Assembly: GCA_017443595.1 (NCBI GenBank)
Contig: JAFSYU010000054.1
Coordinates: 1-47,611 of the forward strand
Direction of reading: 5' to 3'
From: Clostridia bacterium
GTDB lineage: Bacteria > Bacillota > Clostridia > Oscillospirales > CAG-272
DNA length: 47,611 nt
The notes under the pieces are model-generated. The model was not told where the DNA came from, did not search any database, and saw only the letters and a list, made by a program, of their open reading frames with translations. Shown here piece after piece: positions 1 to 8,554 of this stretch (its first letter is position 1; each line of letters begins with the position of its first letter). The translations under genes and the position numbers were made by a program.

Positions 1-111
1 GGATTTTCGGACGAACAGATCGTTGTTCCTGCGAGGCAAAGCCCGCAGGTGCTACTATACGTAACAGCAAGGGGTTTAACGAAGCAGGAGCGGCGAGATG
101 CCGTCCGAAAA
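1..111 (+). ncRNA. 3' part of an unidentified structured RNA
   Basis: The left edge folds into a compact nested structure. A perfect 10-bp inverted repeat (TTTTCGGACG at 4-13, CGTCCGAAAA at 102-111) closes it. Inside, 22-27 pairs with 63-68, and 28-33 plus 35-37 pair with 41-49, giving a 9-bp hairpin with one bulged A and an AAA loop. A small GGC/GCC hairpin lies at 92-102. No landmark of tmRNA, RNase P, SRP RNA, T-box or a common riboswitch was recognised. A raiA-type RNA is one guess that could not be verified. The strand is assumed from the downstream genes. It may begin before the window. Confidence 0.45.
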
Positions 112-246
112 CGTGGTTCGGATAATTCTCGTTACCCTAAAGTGAAAAATACAAATATAGGTAAAAAGAATTTATTTGCAATAAGATTTTACACAAATAA
201 CTTTGTAAAATCAAGTTCTTTGCTGTGCATTTTTTTGAATAATGTA

Positions 247-275
247 TTTACAAAAGGCAGATTTTGTTGTATAAT
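247..275 (+). promoter_or_regulatory. Sigma-A type promoter of the pfkB-like operon
   Basis: TTTACA at 247-252 and TATAAT at 270-275 are separated by 17 bp. The next gene starts about 70 bases downstream. The following four genes are close or overlapping, so this promoter probably drives 346-5159. Confidence 0.75.
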
Positions 276-345
276 GGTAACGATGGTAAAAGAAATACGG
301 ATATACGTACGTTGATTTTGGAAAACACGGATCCCGGAGGATAAG

Positions 346-1275
346 ATGAACAAGAGAGTTTTGGTGCTTTCATCTGCTTATATGTGCCTTGACGCGCATA
401 TGCCCGCTCTGCCCGCCGGCGCGTCGGAAAGAGAAGGGGACGGATATAACGTCTGCCCCGGCGGCAAGGGACTTACCGCCGCGCTTACTTTTCGCGCCAT
501 GGGACTTGACAGCATTTTATGCGCCGGGATAGGCGACGACGAGTACGGCAGACAGATAGATAATTTCCTTATGCGCACGGGAGTTGACAGACGATTTATA
601 AAAAAATGCACGGGCGCAAAGACCGGACTTTATCTGTCCTTGCATGAAAGCGACCGCGGACCGAGGATGATCAAATTCCGTCAGGCGAACGGCCGCCTTA
701 CAAAAGATGATATAGAAGCCGCGTTTATGGTTTATCCGGACGCTTTGTATATACAAAACGAGCTTCCGTTTGAGCTTTCTTCATACGCCGTAAACGTTGC
801 AAGGTCAAAGGGCGTGCCCGTTTTCTGGCAGCCGTGCGCGGTACCGGAAAGATACGCGGAAATACTGCCCGGCAGTTTTGAAGCCGTTATATTTGACGCA
901 AACGAGGTAAGCTCCTACTGCGGAGTCTCCCCCGACGGATACGATAAATTCCTTGCCGCCGCTATGGCGCTTTCATCTCATATAAAAAGCAAATACATTA
1001 TCATACGTCTGCCGGACCGCGGCGCGTTCATATACGACGGTTTGCATCACGATATGGCGGGAGAATACCCTTCCACGTATCTTGACGAAACCGGATCGTC
1101 CGTCGTCTACGGAGCAGCGTTCATCTCCGCTTATCTGAAAACGGACGGCAACGTGAAAAAAGCCGCGAAATGCGCGGCGGCGGCGTACGCCTACTCTTCT
1201 TCAAACAAAGGAGACGTATCTTCCGTACCGTCCGTATCCGATCTTGTCAGATTTTTGAAAAAAGACCAGTTTTAA
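346..1275 (+). CDS. PfkB/ribokinase-family protein with degenerate active site
   Basis: A 309-residue protein of the ribokinase-like fold; members phosphorylate sugars or nucleosides with ATP. The N-terminal family signature is present (GGKG at residues 39-42, then a typical AGIGDDEYG stretch near 60-68). The C-terminal signature, usually DTTGAGD, reads DETGSSVVYG (residues 247-256), so the GAGD anion-hole glycines and the catalytic Asp are replaced (Val253 at the Asp position). The protein is probably catalytically weak or has a binding role, unless another acid substitutes. The start is supported by GGAGG at 336-340. It is first in a probable operon with a cell-wall hydrolase, dCMP deaminase and an acetyltransferase. 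Family assignment is firm; substrate is unknown. Confidence 0.85.
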   Translation: MNKRVLVLSSAYMCLDAHMPALPAGASEREGDGYNVCPGGKGLTAALTFRAMGLDSILCAGIGDDEYGRQIDNFLMRTGVDRRFIKKCTGAKTGLYLSLHESDRGPRMIKFRQANGRLTKDDIEAAFMVYPDALYIQNELPFELSSYAVNVARSKGVPVFWQPCAVPERYAEILPGSFEAVIFDANEVSSYCGVSPDGYDKFLAAAMALSSHIKSKYIIIRLPDRGAFIYDGLHHDMAGEYPSTYLDETGSSVVYGAAFISAYLKTDGNVKKAAKCAAAAYAYSSSNKGDVSSVPSVSDLVRFLKKDQF

Positions 1276-1297
1276 CATACTTTAAGGAGTACATACA

Positions 1298-3565
1298 ATG
1301 AAAAAGACAGTTAAGTTTATATCCGCGATTCTTGCGGTTTTAATGATCTTATCTTCCGTTTTTGTCCTGACCGCTTCCGCGGACGACGACGCGTACAAAG
1401 CAGAGCTTATTGCAAAGGGATTTCCGGAGGATTACGCCGTAAAGCTGACTGCTTTGCATAAAAGGCATCCGAAATGGAATTTTGAACCTCTGAACGTAAC
1501 GCAGATGAGCAGAGAAATGAATAAGTCCAACGCGTACACCTGGGAGTACGTATTATATATGGAAACGGACGACAGCCCTAAAAGAAGTCTCGTATATAAC
1601 AGCGATACGTATAAAAAATGGCGTCATCCCGCGCAGGAACAGTACGACTCCGGCTGGTGGAGAGCTTCCATAGAAGCCGTCTCGTATTTTCTTGATCCGC
1701 GCAATTTTTTGACTGAAGAGCAGATATTCCAGTTCTACGATCTCAAGTGGAACGACAGTATGACGCTGTCCGCCGTTGAAGCCGTGGTAAAAGGCACGTT
1801 CATGGAGAACAAAAAACTGGACGATAAATACTCCGACACGACGTATGCACAGTATTTTTACGATATAGGCAAAGAACTCGGCGCAAACCCCGTTTATCTC
1901 GCTTCAAGAGTGAGGGCTGAGCAGGGATCCGCCGGAACGAGCCCGCTCATAAACGGCAACGTTGGCGATAAGCTCTGGTATTATTACTCCAACAAAGTGA
2001 CCGGAAAGGACGAAGCGGGGCATATAATAAACGCGCCGACCAGCGGTTATACGCAGGAACAGCTTTTATCTTATAACGGATATTATAATTATTTCAACAT
2101 AGGTTCCGCGGGAACGGGCTATTTCAATATCTACAAAAACGGTATTGACGAGGCAAAAAAGGGAACGGAATCCAAAAAGAGCGAATGGGGCGGAGACGCG
2201 TCCTGGAACAAACACTGGAAATCCCTTTACGGCGGCGCCTATTCCGCTACAAACAGATACATAAACGACTATCAGAACGTGCCGTATCTGCAGAAATTCA
2301 ACGTGGATCCGCGTTCTTCACGCAATTTCTGGGGCCAGTATATGCAGAGCATCACCGGCGCGCAGGGAATGGCGACGCAGTCCTACAATTCGTTTAAAAC
2401 AAACGATATGCTCGGACTTTCTTACGATTTTCTTATCCCGGTGTATGAAGGTATGCCTGCCGATCCGTGTCCGCATCCGGACACGCTGCCGACGCCTACC
2501 GATTATGCGAGGATGACGGACTGCTGCGTTGATTCAAACAGTTTTGCAAACGACAGATTCAGCGCGGCCGGATGGACCGGAAGCAACTTTGCCATAAAAC
2601 GTCTCGGTTACAGCATAGACGGCGGCGCGACGGTATGGAGCGGCGTTTCAAAAGTGGATTTTGCAAACGCGGATGATGAATCCGCGATCAAGGCGCGCGC
2701 GGGAGTAAACGCAGTAAGGTTCCGCGCTTCGATCAAAGACAAAGCGTTTACGATAGGCGATCACACCGTTATGATAATGGCGGAGGTGAACGACGGCAAA
2801 AATTCCGTTATAAAAGTTTTGGGCAGCGCTGTAAAGGTGACCGTCACGTCAAATAACAGCGCTCAGGCGTTTGTGACAAATTCCTACGTCGACAGGGAAA
2901 ACGACTCCGCGGAAGGCAGAGAATTATGCTTCTTTACGGATGAAAGCGAGACCGTATGGTACGTCAAAGGCTGGTTCGGCGTAAATTACGACGCGGAGGA
3001 AGTCGGATATTCCATAGACGGCAAAGACACGGTTTACGATAAAAGCGTAACGTTTAAGCGCGACACGGGTCTTGATCCGCACGTAAACGGCGGTATAGGC
3101 TACAGATTTGAGTGCAATATAGACACGTCAAATCTTAAAGCCGGCGAGCATACGCTCGTTATAAACGTACTTGTAGATCACGACGACACGGTACTTAACG
3201 CCTTAGGCAACAGAGTCATAACCGTAAGCAAAACGGTGTCGCCGGAAACCGGGGATGATACCGATGAGAGCGTGACGGAAGATATAAGCGAAACGGGAAC
3301 TGTCACGGAGCCGGATGATACGGAGACCGCTCCGGCTGAAACCGAAACGGGCGCGGAAACTGAAACGGACAAAGTTACTGAGATAAAAGGCGACGTCAAC
3401 GACGACGGAGAAGTGGATAACAAAGACGTCGTGGCGCTGTTCCGTTACGTATCGTCCGCCGTATCGTCTTCAGACTACGTATCCGCGCTTGATTACAATG
3501 ATGACGGCAACGTAGACAATAAAGACGTCGTAGCGCTTTTCAGAGCTTTGAGCACTATTTTATAA
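1298..3565 (+). CDS. Secreted GH73-type beta-N-acetylglucosaminidase with dockerin
   Basis: A 755-residue exported protein. The N-terminal 28 residues form a signal peptide (KK, hydrophobic core, ASA cleavage site). Residues about 60-370 match the glucosaminidase (GH73) domain that cleaves peptidoglycan glycan strands: DPRNFL near 130, a candidate acid Glu208 within SRVRAEQG, and YNYFNIG. Two beta-sandwich-like segments with a shared SIDG pattern follow (about 410-640), then a Thr/Glu-rich linker. The C-terminus is a type I dockerin of two calcium loops, each with NKDVVALFR. The family catalyses wall remodelling; the dockerin should attach it to a cohesin-bearing scaffold. AAGGAG precedes the ATG, and the gap to the upstream gene is 22 bases. 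Glycosidase assignment is good; the role of the middle domains is unknown. Confidence 0.85.
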   Translation: MKKTVKFISAILAVLMILSSVFVLTASADDDAYKAELIAKGFPEDYAVKLTALHKRHPKWNFEPLNVTQMSREMNKSNAYTWEYVLYMETDDSPKRSLVYNSDTYKKWRHPAQEQYDSGWWRASIEAVSYFLDPRNFLTEEQIFQFYDLKWNDSMTLSAVEAVVKGTFMENKKLDDKYSDTTYAQYFYDIGKELGANPVYLASRVRAEQGSAGTSPLINGNVGDKLWYYYSNKVTGKDEAGHIINAPTSGYTQEQLLSYNGYYNYFNIGSAGTGYFNIYKNGIDEAKKGTESKKSEWGGDASWNKHWKSLYGGAYSATNRYINDYQNVPYLQKFNVDPRSSRNFWGQYMQSITGAQGMATQSYNSFKTNDMLGLSYDFLIPVYEGMPADPCPHPDTLPTPTDYARMTDCCVDSNSFANDRFSAAGWTGSNFAIKRLGYSIDGGATVWSGVSKVDFANADDESAIKARAGVNAVRFRASIKDKAFTIGDHTVMIMAEVNDGKNSVIKVLGSAVKVTVTSNNSAQAFVTNSYVDRENDSAEGRELCFFTDESETVWYVKGWFGVNYDAEEVGYSIDGKDTVYDKSVTFKRDTGLDPHVNGGIGYRFECNIDTSNLKAGEHTLVINVLVDHDDTVLNALGNRVITVSKTVSPETGDDTDESVTEDISETGTVTEPDDTETAPAETETGAETETDKVTEIKGDVNDDGEVDNKDVVALFRYVSSAVSSSDYVSALDYNDDGNVDNKDVVALFRALSTIL

Positions 3566-3585
3566 ATTACAAAACGGAGAAACAG

Positions 3586-4062
3586 ATGAAAAGAAAAGAT
3601 TATATAAGCTGGGACGAATATTTTATGTCCGTGGCGCTGCTTGCATCAATGAGGAGCAAGGACCCGAACACGCAGGTCGGCGCCTGCATAGTAGGCGAGG
3701 ACAAACGCATAATATCCACCGGCTACAACGGTTTTCCGTGCGGCTGCTCCGACGACGAATTCCCGTGGGACAGAGAGGGAGAGGAGACGAAATATCCGTA
3801 CGTCGTACACGCGGAGCTCAACGCCATCTTAAACGCTGGCGGCAGGAATCTCAACGGATCAAAGCTTTACGTCGCGCTGTTCCCGTGCAACGAGTGTGCA
3901 AAAGCCATAATCCAGGCGGGCATAAAAACGGTAGTCTATCTGTCGGACAAATACGACGGGACGCCGTCCGTTATGGCTTCAAAGCGTATGCTGAGAGCCG
4001 CGGGAGTCGAGCTTGTTAAATTCGAGCCGGAAACGGATAAATTAGAGATAAAGTTCAGATAA
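3586..4062 (+). CDS. Deoxycytidylate (dCMP) deaminase
   Basis: A 158-residue zinc-dependent cytidine/dCMP deaminase of the ComEB type, converting dCMP to dUMP for thymidylate synthesis. The zinc and catalytic site is complete: HAE at 75-77 and PCNEC at 100-104. The N-terminal SWDEYFMSVA and DPNTQVGA blocks are typical of the family, and the length is normal. It is cytoplasmic with no signal. It lies 20 bases after the glucosaminidase and its stop overlaps the next start (TAATG), so translation is probably coupled. Its job in nucleotide metabolism is not obviously linked to its operon neighbours. Confidence 0.93.
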   Translation: MKRKDYISWDEYFMSVALLASMRSKDPNTQVGACIVGEDKRIISTGYNGFPCGCSDDEFPWDREGEETKYPYVVHAELNAILNAGGRNLNGSKLYVALFPCNECAKAIIQAGIKTVVYLSDKYDGTPSVMASKRMLRAAGVELVKFEPETDKLEIKFR

Positions 4063-5159
4063 TGGAAATTATTATAAAAAACCGCGCGCCGTCCGTATAC
4101 GGAGAAGCGCTTTCCGTTGCCGCGGCAGACGGTGGAAAAGAGCTTTCAACGGGTATATTCACGCTGACGGAAACGCAGTACGGAAAAAATAAGATAAAAA
4201 CGCTGCTCGCCGGCGGTATCGAAACGCCGGTGATACACAGGCGCGGCGGATGTGTGCGTGAAATGCTGTCAAAAATGCACGCGTACGGCGCGGAAAACGG
4301 CTGTGTTTTAGCGCTTTTGCATCCGTTTTCATTCGCTTTTTACCGTAAATTCGGATACGAAAGAGCAGCGGATCATATAATAGCCGGTTTTCCGACGGCC
4401 GTACTTGATTTTGTTCCGCGTGTGTGTGAGCTTGTGCCGTACGATGAATCAAAGCTGCCGGATATGCTGAAAATATATGAAAGCTTCGGCAAGGGAAGAA
4501 ATCTGCTTTTGCCGCGGACTGACGGATCGTTTTACGCAGGCGGCGGCAGACAGACGTATATTTACTATGACGGAGATGAACCGTCAGGGTACGTTGTTAT
4601 TGCCGGCAGCAAGTCCATGTATGTAAATCACTATACGGATACGGTACTTACCGTAAAGGAGCTTGCGTATATAAGCCCGAAAGCGCTTAAAGCGATATTC
4701 TCGTTTTTGCGTATGTTTGAAGGCGAATACGACCGTATTGAGCTGTATGACTGCGGGCTTTGCCGCGAGGCTGAAATGATGCTTAAACACCATATGCACA
4801 CAGATTACAGGACCGTGCCGGATATAATGGGCAGAGTGCTGAACACAAAGAAACTTCTTGAAGCGCATGATTATCCCGATGAGCCGGGCGAGTTTACGGT
4901 ATGCGTCAAAGATGAGGTGCCGACGGCGGGCGGCACGTACCGCGTTTCATACGGCGGCGGAAAACGCGAGGTAAGCGCGACGGATAATGAGCCGGATATA
5001 ACGCTTTCGGTCGGAGCGTTTACACAGATCGCGCTCGGTTTCCGCGCGCTTGATATGAACGGCGCCGCGTATCTTGACGGCGTTATGATGCATAAAGAAT
5101 GCGGTGATTTTTTCAGGGCTTTCCCGCCCGTTCCATGCGGTGTTTTTGAGCACTTTTAA
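4062..5159 (+). CDS. Eis-like GNAT N-acetyltransferase
   Basis: A 365-residue protein with the Eis-family layout: an N-terminal GNAT domain with the acetyl-CoA loop region RRGGCVREML (near 60-69), then LHPFSFAFYRKFGYE (near 86-100), a second GNAT-like half (about 125-250), and a C-terminal SCP2-like sterol-carrier fold (about 270-365). Family members transfer acetyl groups from acetyl-CoA to amines, including aminoglycosides and peptides; the substrate here cannot be read from sequence. The ATG shares one base with the upstream stop. No terminator is evident after it; the next promoter begins 28 bases downstream. Confidence 0.85.
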   Translation: MEIIIKNRAPSVYGEALSVAAADGGKELSTGIFTLTETQYGKNKIKTLLAGGIETPVIHRRGGCVREMLSKMHAYGAENGCVLALLHPFSFAFYRKFGYERAADHIIAGFPTAVLDFVPRVCELVPYDESKLPDMLKIYESFGKGRNLLLPRTDGSFYAGGGRQTYIYYDGDEPSGYVVIAGSKSMYVNHYTDTVLTVKELAYISPKALKAIFSFLRMFEGEYDRIELYDCGLCREAEMMLKHHMHTDYRTVPDIMGRVLNTKKLLEAHDYPDEPGEFTVCVKDEVPTAGGTYRVSYGGGKREVSATDNEPDITLSVGAFTQIALGFRALDMNGAAYLDGVMMHKECGDFFRAFPPVPCGVFEHF

Positions 5160-5186
5160 TATCTGTAAAAAATTTACAAAGGAGGC

Positions 5187-5215
5187 TTGACAAAAGTCTC
5201 CTTTTGTGCTATTAT
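5187..5215 (+). promoter_or_regulatory. Sigma-A type promoter of the permease gene
   Basis: A consensus TTGACA at 5187-5192 and TATTAT at 5210-5215 have a 17-bp spacer. Transcription would start near 5222, leaving a leader of about 20 bases before the TTG start. Confidence 0.8.
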
Positions 5216-5240
5216 TCCCCCTCGGAATTGAGGCGATAAA

Positions 5241-6353
5241 TTGACAAAAATATTATCATTTGCTAAAAAGAACGCCGTAATGTGCATAGCCGCGCTGCTT
5301 GCGCTCGTAACTGCGTTCATAGTGCCGCCGGACGCGCAGTATATAAAATATTTTGATCTGAAAACGCTTACGTGCCTTTTCAGTACGCTTGCCGTGGTCT
5401 GTGCGCTCAAAAACATAAACTTTTTCTATATACTTGCAAAAAACACGGTAAAGATGTTCAAAAACACGCGCGCCTGCGTGCTTGTGCTCGTTTACATAAC
5501 GTTTATCGGTTCCATGCTGATAGCAAACGACATGGCGCTTCTGACGTTTCTGCCGCTCGGTTATTACGTGCTCAAAAACTGCGGAAAACAGAAGAACATA
5601 GCCTTCTGCTTTATAATGCAGACGGTCGCGGCGAATTTAGGCGGTATGCTGACGCCGTTCGGCAACCCGCAGAATTTATATCTTTACACCAAATTCAATA
5701 TATCAAACGCAAATTTCGTGCGGATAATGCTGCCGTCGTTTTTGCTTTCCGTAACGCTTATAACGGCGTGCTGCCTTATTTTCGTAAAACCGGAACCGCT
5801 TTTCGTTACGGACGAGAAAATAAAGCTTGACAAAAAGAAAAGCGTGATCTACGGCGTTCTGTTCCTTATCTCCGTCCTCATGGTGTTCAGATTTTTGCCT
5901 TACTACATAGGCGGACTGATAATCCTTGCGGTGATACTTATAGTGGACAGACGCGCGCTCCTTACAGTTGATTATCCGCTTTTGCTTACGTTCGTGTTCT
6001 TCTTTATATTCTCCGGCAACGTTTCAAGGATAAGCCTGTTCCAGAACACGCTCGGCGTGCTGCTGAACAAAAACGTACTTCTTGTATCTTCGCTTTCTTG
6101 CCAGTTCATAAGCAACGTTCCGTCCGCGATACTGTTATCCAACTTTACTACGTCATATCCGCTGCTTCTCGTCGGAGTGAACATAGGCGGCGTCGGCACG
6201 CTCATCTCGTCTCTTGCAAGCCTTATAACGTACCGCGAGTATTCGAGCAGATACCCGAAAGATACTAAAAAATACCTGCTTGAATATTCAGCCATAAGCT
6301 TTTCGTTCCTTTTGATCCTGATACTTTTCAATCTTTTGATCTACAGCAGTTAA
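5241..6353 (+). CDS. ArsB/NhaD-type anion or ion permease
   Basis: A 370-residue polytopic membrane protein with about ten hydrophobic segments. It has the ion-transporter superfamily hallmark NDMALLTFLPL (near 95-105) and the pore-loop-like block NLGGMLTPFGNPQN (about 130-145). This places it with ArsB/NhaD/CitMHS-like permeases, which move anions such as arsenite or organic acids, or exchange sodium. No arsenic genes are adjacent, so substrate is open. The start is TTG, chosen because GAGGCG lies just upstream and the promoter leaves little other room. It appears to be a single-gene unit ended by the hairpin at 6363-6397. Confidence 0.8.
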   Translation: MTKILSFAKKNAVMCIAALLALVTAFIVPPDAQYIKYFDLKTLTCLFSTLAVVCALKNINFFYILAKNTVKMFKNTRACVLVLVYITFIGSMLIANDMALLTFLPLGYYVLKNCGKQKNIAFCFIMQTVAANLGGMLTPFGNPQNLYLYTKFNISNANFVRIMLPSFLLSVTLITACCLIFVKPEPLFVTDEKIKLDKKKSVIYGVLFLISVLMVFRFLPYYIGGLIILAVILIVDRRALLTVDYPLLLTFVFFFIFSGNVSRISLFQNTLGVLLNKNVLLVSSLSCQFISNVPSAILLSNFTTSYPLLLVGVNIGGVGTLISSLASLITYREYSSRYPKDTKKYLLEYSAISFSFLLILILFNLLIYSS

Positions 6354-6362
6354 ATAAAGAAC

Positions 6363-6397
6363 CGCTTTCCGTCTGTTCCGGGCGGGAAGCGCTTTTT
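6363..6397 (+). terminator. Rho-independent terminator after the permease gene
   Basis: An 11-bp stem (6363-6373 with 6381-6391, containing G-U pairs) with a 7-base loop is followed by a run of five T. Confidence 0.8.
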
Positions 6398-6433
6398 GTA
6401 TCGTATAATTAAATAAACTACCACTTGTGACTA

Positions 6434-6462
6434 TTGACAAAGCGGCAGTTTTGTGATAGAAT
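6434..6462 (+). promoter_or_regulatory. Sigma-A type promoter of the SPFH gene
   Basis: TTGACA at 6434-6439 and TAGAAT at 6457-6462 have a 17-bp spacer, 42 bases before the ATG. Confidence 0.8.
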
Positions 6463-6504
6463 AAACGCGTAAAGATTACAAATATAAGAAAGGAAACATA
6501 CAAA

Positions 6505-7800
6505 ATGGGACTTATTAAAGCTATAACCGGTGCCTTAGGCGGCACTCTTGCGGATCAGTGGAAGGAATTTTTCTACTGTGAATCCATACCGGAAGACACT
6601 CTTATGGTCAAAGGCGAAAAGAGGATCACCAACCGTTCCAGCAATACAAAGGGCAACGACAATATAATTTCCAACGGCTCGGGCATAGCCGTTGCGGACG
6701 GCCAGTGCATGATCATAGTAGAGCAGGGCAAGGTAGTTGAATTCTGCGCGGAACCCGGTCAGTTCACCTGGGACGCCAGCTCCGAACCCAGCCTCTTCGC
6801 GGGCAAGCTCGGCACCTCTATAATAGAGACCTTCAAGACCATAGGCAGACGTTTCACATACGGCGGCGATACCGGTAAGGATCAGCGCGTCTATTACTTC
6901 AACACCAAAGAGATACCGAACAAGAAGTTCGGCACCGCTAACCCCGTACCGTTCAAGGTAGTCATAAACGAACAGCTCGGCTTCAAGCTTTCCGTAGACT
7001 TAAGGATCAACGGCGTATATTCATATAACGTTGTTGACCCGCTGCTCCTCTACACCAGTTTCATGGGCAACGTAGCGGACGAATTCAAGTGCGAACAGCT
7101 TGACGGAATGTTAAAGGCTGAGCTTATCCAGGCTCTTCAGCCCGCTTTGGCGGTCCTTTCCGCACAGGGCGTTTCCTACGATCAGATCCCCGCTCACACC
7201 ACCGAGGTGCGCGACGCTCTTAACATAGAGCTCAAAGACACGTGGGGCAAGCGCGGTATCGAGGTCAACTCGCTCAATATGGGCGTACCGTCCATACCCG
7301 AGGATCAGAGAAAGAAGATAACCGAGTGGGAAGAGACCTCAATGACGCTCAACCCGAACGTAGGCGCGGCGCGTATGATCGGCGGTCAGATCACCGCTAT
7401 GAACAAAGCGGCTGAAAACGAAGGCGGCGCGATGAACGGCTTTATAGGTATGGGTATGGCTATGAACGCCGGCGGAATGAACGCATCCAACCTCTACGCC
7501 ATGGGCCAGAATCAGCCCGTACAGCAGGGACAGCCCGCAGCTCCCGCGGCAAACTCCTGGACCTGCCCGAAATGCGGCGCGACCGTTAACGGCAACTTCT
7601 GCCCGGAATGCGGCGAAAAGAAGCCCGCTCCCGCGGCAAGCTGGACCTGTCCTAAATGCGGCACCGTGAACAACGGCAAATTCTGCTCCGACTGCGGAGA
7701 AAAGAAACCGGAAGCGGCTGCGACCTGGACCTGCCCGAAATGCGGCACCGTGAACAACGGTAAGTTCTGCTCCGACTGCGGAGAAAAAAGACCCGACTAA
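6505..7800 (+). CDS. SPFH/band-7 domain protein with three C-terminal zinc ribbons
   Basis: A 431-residue protein resembling the YdjI-like branch of the SPFH family ('virion core protein' annotation group). The N-terminal MGLIKAITGALGGTLADQWKE is the usual family opening; the SPFH-like body spans about 20-290. A Gly/Met/Asn-rich linker leads to three tandem zinc ribbons (about 348-431), each WTCPKCG...FC.(D/E)CGEKKP, joined by Ala/Pro spacers. The second and third ribbons are nearly identical, showing recent duplication. SPFH proteins of this branch associate with membranes and in Bacillus are linked to envelope stress; that role here is inference. AAAGGAAA precedes the ATG. Confidence 0.88.
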   Translation: MGLIKAITGALGGTLADQWKEFFYCESIPEDTLMVKGEKRITNRSSNTKGNDNIISNGSGIAVADGQCMIIVEQGKVVEFCAEPGQFTWDASSEPSLFAGKLGTSIIETFKTIGRRFTYGGDTGKDQRVYYFNTKEIPNKKFGTANPVPFKVVINEQLGFKLSVDLRINGVYSYNVVDPLLLYTSFMGNVADEFKCEQLDGMLKAELIQALQPALAVLSAQGVSYDQIPAHTTEVRDALNIELKDTWGKRGIEVNSLNMGVPSIPEDQRKKITEWEETSMTLNPNVGAARMIGGQITAMNKAAENEGGAMNGFIGMGMAMNAGGMNASNLYAMGQNQPVQQGQPAAPAANSWTCPKCGATVNGNFCPECGEKKPAPAASWTCPKCGTVNNGKFCSDCGEKKPEAAATWTCPKCGTVNNGKFCSDCGEKRPD

Positions 7801-7817
7801 GATATAAGCGGAAAAAG

Positions 7818-7851
7818 AAGCTGCTCGTCCGGTTTGCCGGGTGAGCAGCTT
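7818..7851. terminator. Strong hairpin between SPFH gene and next gene
   Basis: AAGCTGCTC (7818-7826) pairs with GAGCAGCTT (7843-7851), with two G-U pairs and CCGG/CCGG inside, giving a 15-bp stem with a TTTG loop. On the + strand the following bases are not a T run, while the - strand has a better T tract. It may attenuate rather than fully terminate, since the next gene starts 12 bases later without its own clear promoter. Confidence 0.55.
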
Positions 7852-7863
7852 ATTGTTAAAATT

Positions 7864-8550
7864 ATGCAAAAGATAATTAAATGGTTCAAAAACTACTGGT
7901 ATTACTATAAATGGCAGGTACTTGCTTCGGCTTTCGTACTTTTTGTCGTTGTTTTCTGCGTCGTTCAATGCTCAACTCAGGATAAATACGATATACACTT
8001 CACCTACGCCGGTCAGAATATAATATCAAATCAGATAGACGATATCCGCTCCGCGATCCGCGCGACGTTTACGACAAAGGAAGAAAAAGAGTCAAAAGGT
8101 ATATCCGTGCGCGACATAGTGTGGGTAAACGACGCGCTCGCTTTGGAATATCAGCGAAACGATATTTATTATGACCCGAAAACAAACAGCGACAACGCAA
8201 AACTGCTTTATAACGAGGCGGCGTCCGGCAACTCGTTTATCTATATCATAGACAAACAGCAGTATGAAAGGCTTAAAGCGGACGGAATTTTCGCGCCGTT
8301 ATCCGACGTTTTCGGCGATAAGGCGCCGGAGCACGCGATAGACGAATACGGCATAGATTTTTTGAGTACTGATTTTGCAAAGTATTTTGAAGTGTTCAAG
8401 GAATGGAAGGGCGACCTTGTTTTGTGCCTGCGTTCCGGCACGCTTTCCGAAAGCCTTATAAACAGGATAAAGGGCAGCAAGCAGTACGAGAGATCTTATG
8501 ATCTTCACAAGCAGGTATTTATTGATATCGTGCAGTTCAAGGCGGGGTAA
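7864..8550 (+). CDS. Uncharacterised single-pass membrane protein
   Basis: A 228-residue protein not recognised as any family. A basic, aromatic N-terminus (WFKNYWYYYKWQ) leads to one hydrophobic segment (about residues 20-38) ending in a Cys, then an extracytoplasmic domain. The Cys could suggest a lipoprotein, but the lipobox is poor. The first ATG after the hairpin was chosen; an in-frame TTG at 7834 lies inside the hairpin and is less likely. No clear ribosome binding site precedes 7864, so the hairpin may limit translation. It sits 4 bases before the next gene. Confidence 0.6.
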   Translation: MQKIIKWFKNYWYYYKWQVLASAFVLFVVVFCVVQCSTQDKYDIHFTYAGQNIISNQIDDIRSAIRATFTTKEEKESKGISVRDIVWVNDALALEYQRNDIYYDPKTNSDNAKLLYNEAASGNSFIYIIDKQQYERLKADGIFAPLSDVFGDKAPEHAIDEYGIDFLSTDFAKYFEVFKEWKGDLVLCLRSGTLSESLINRIKGSKQYERSYDLHKQVFIDIVQFKAG

Positions 8551-8554
8551 AAAA

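Noticed and set aside
49..315. A small protein gene in the first 315 bases
   Set aside because: The frame lies across a structured RNA and a promoter, lacks a ribosome binding site and shows no protein-like composition.
3178..3423. A Ser/Val-rich protein antisense to the dockerin linker
   Set aside because: It is a complement of the repetitive Thr/Glu codons; similar frames appear opposite every such linker in the window.
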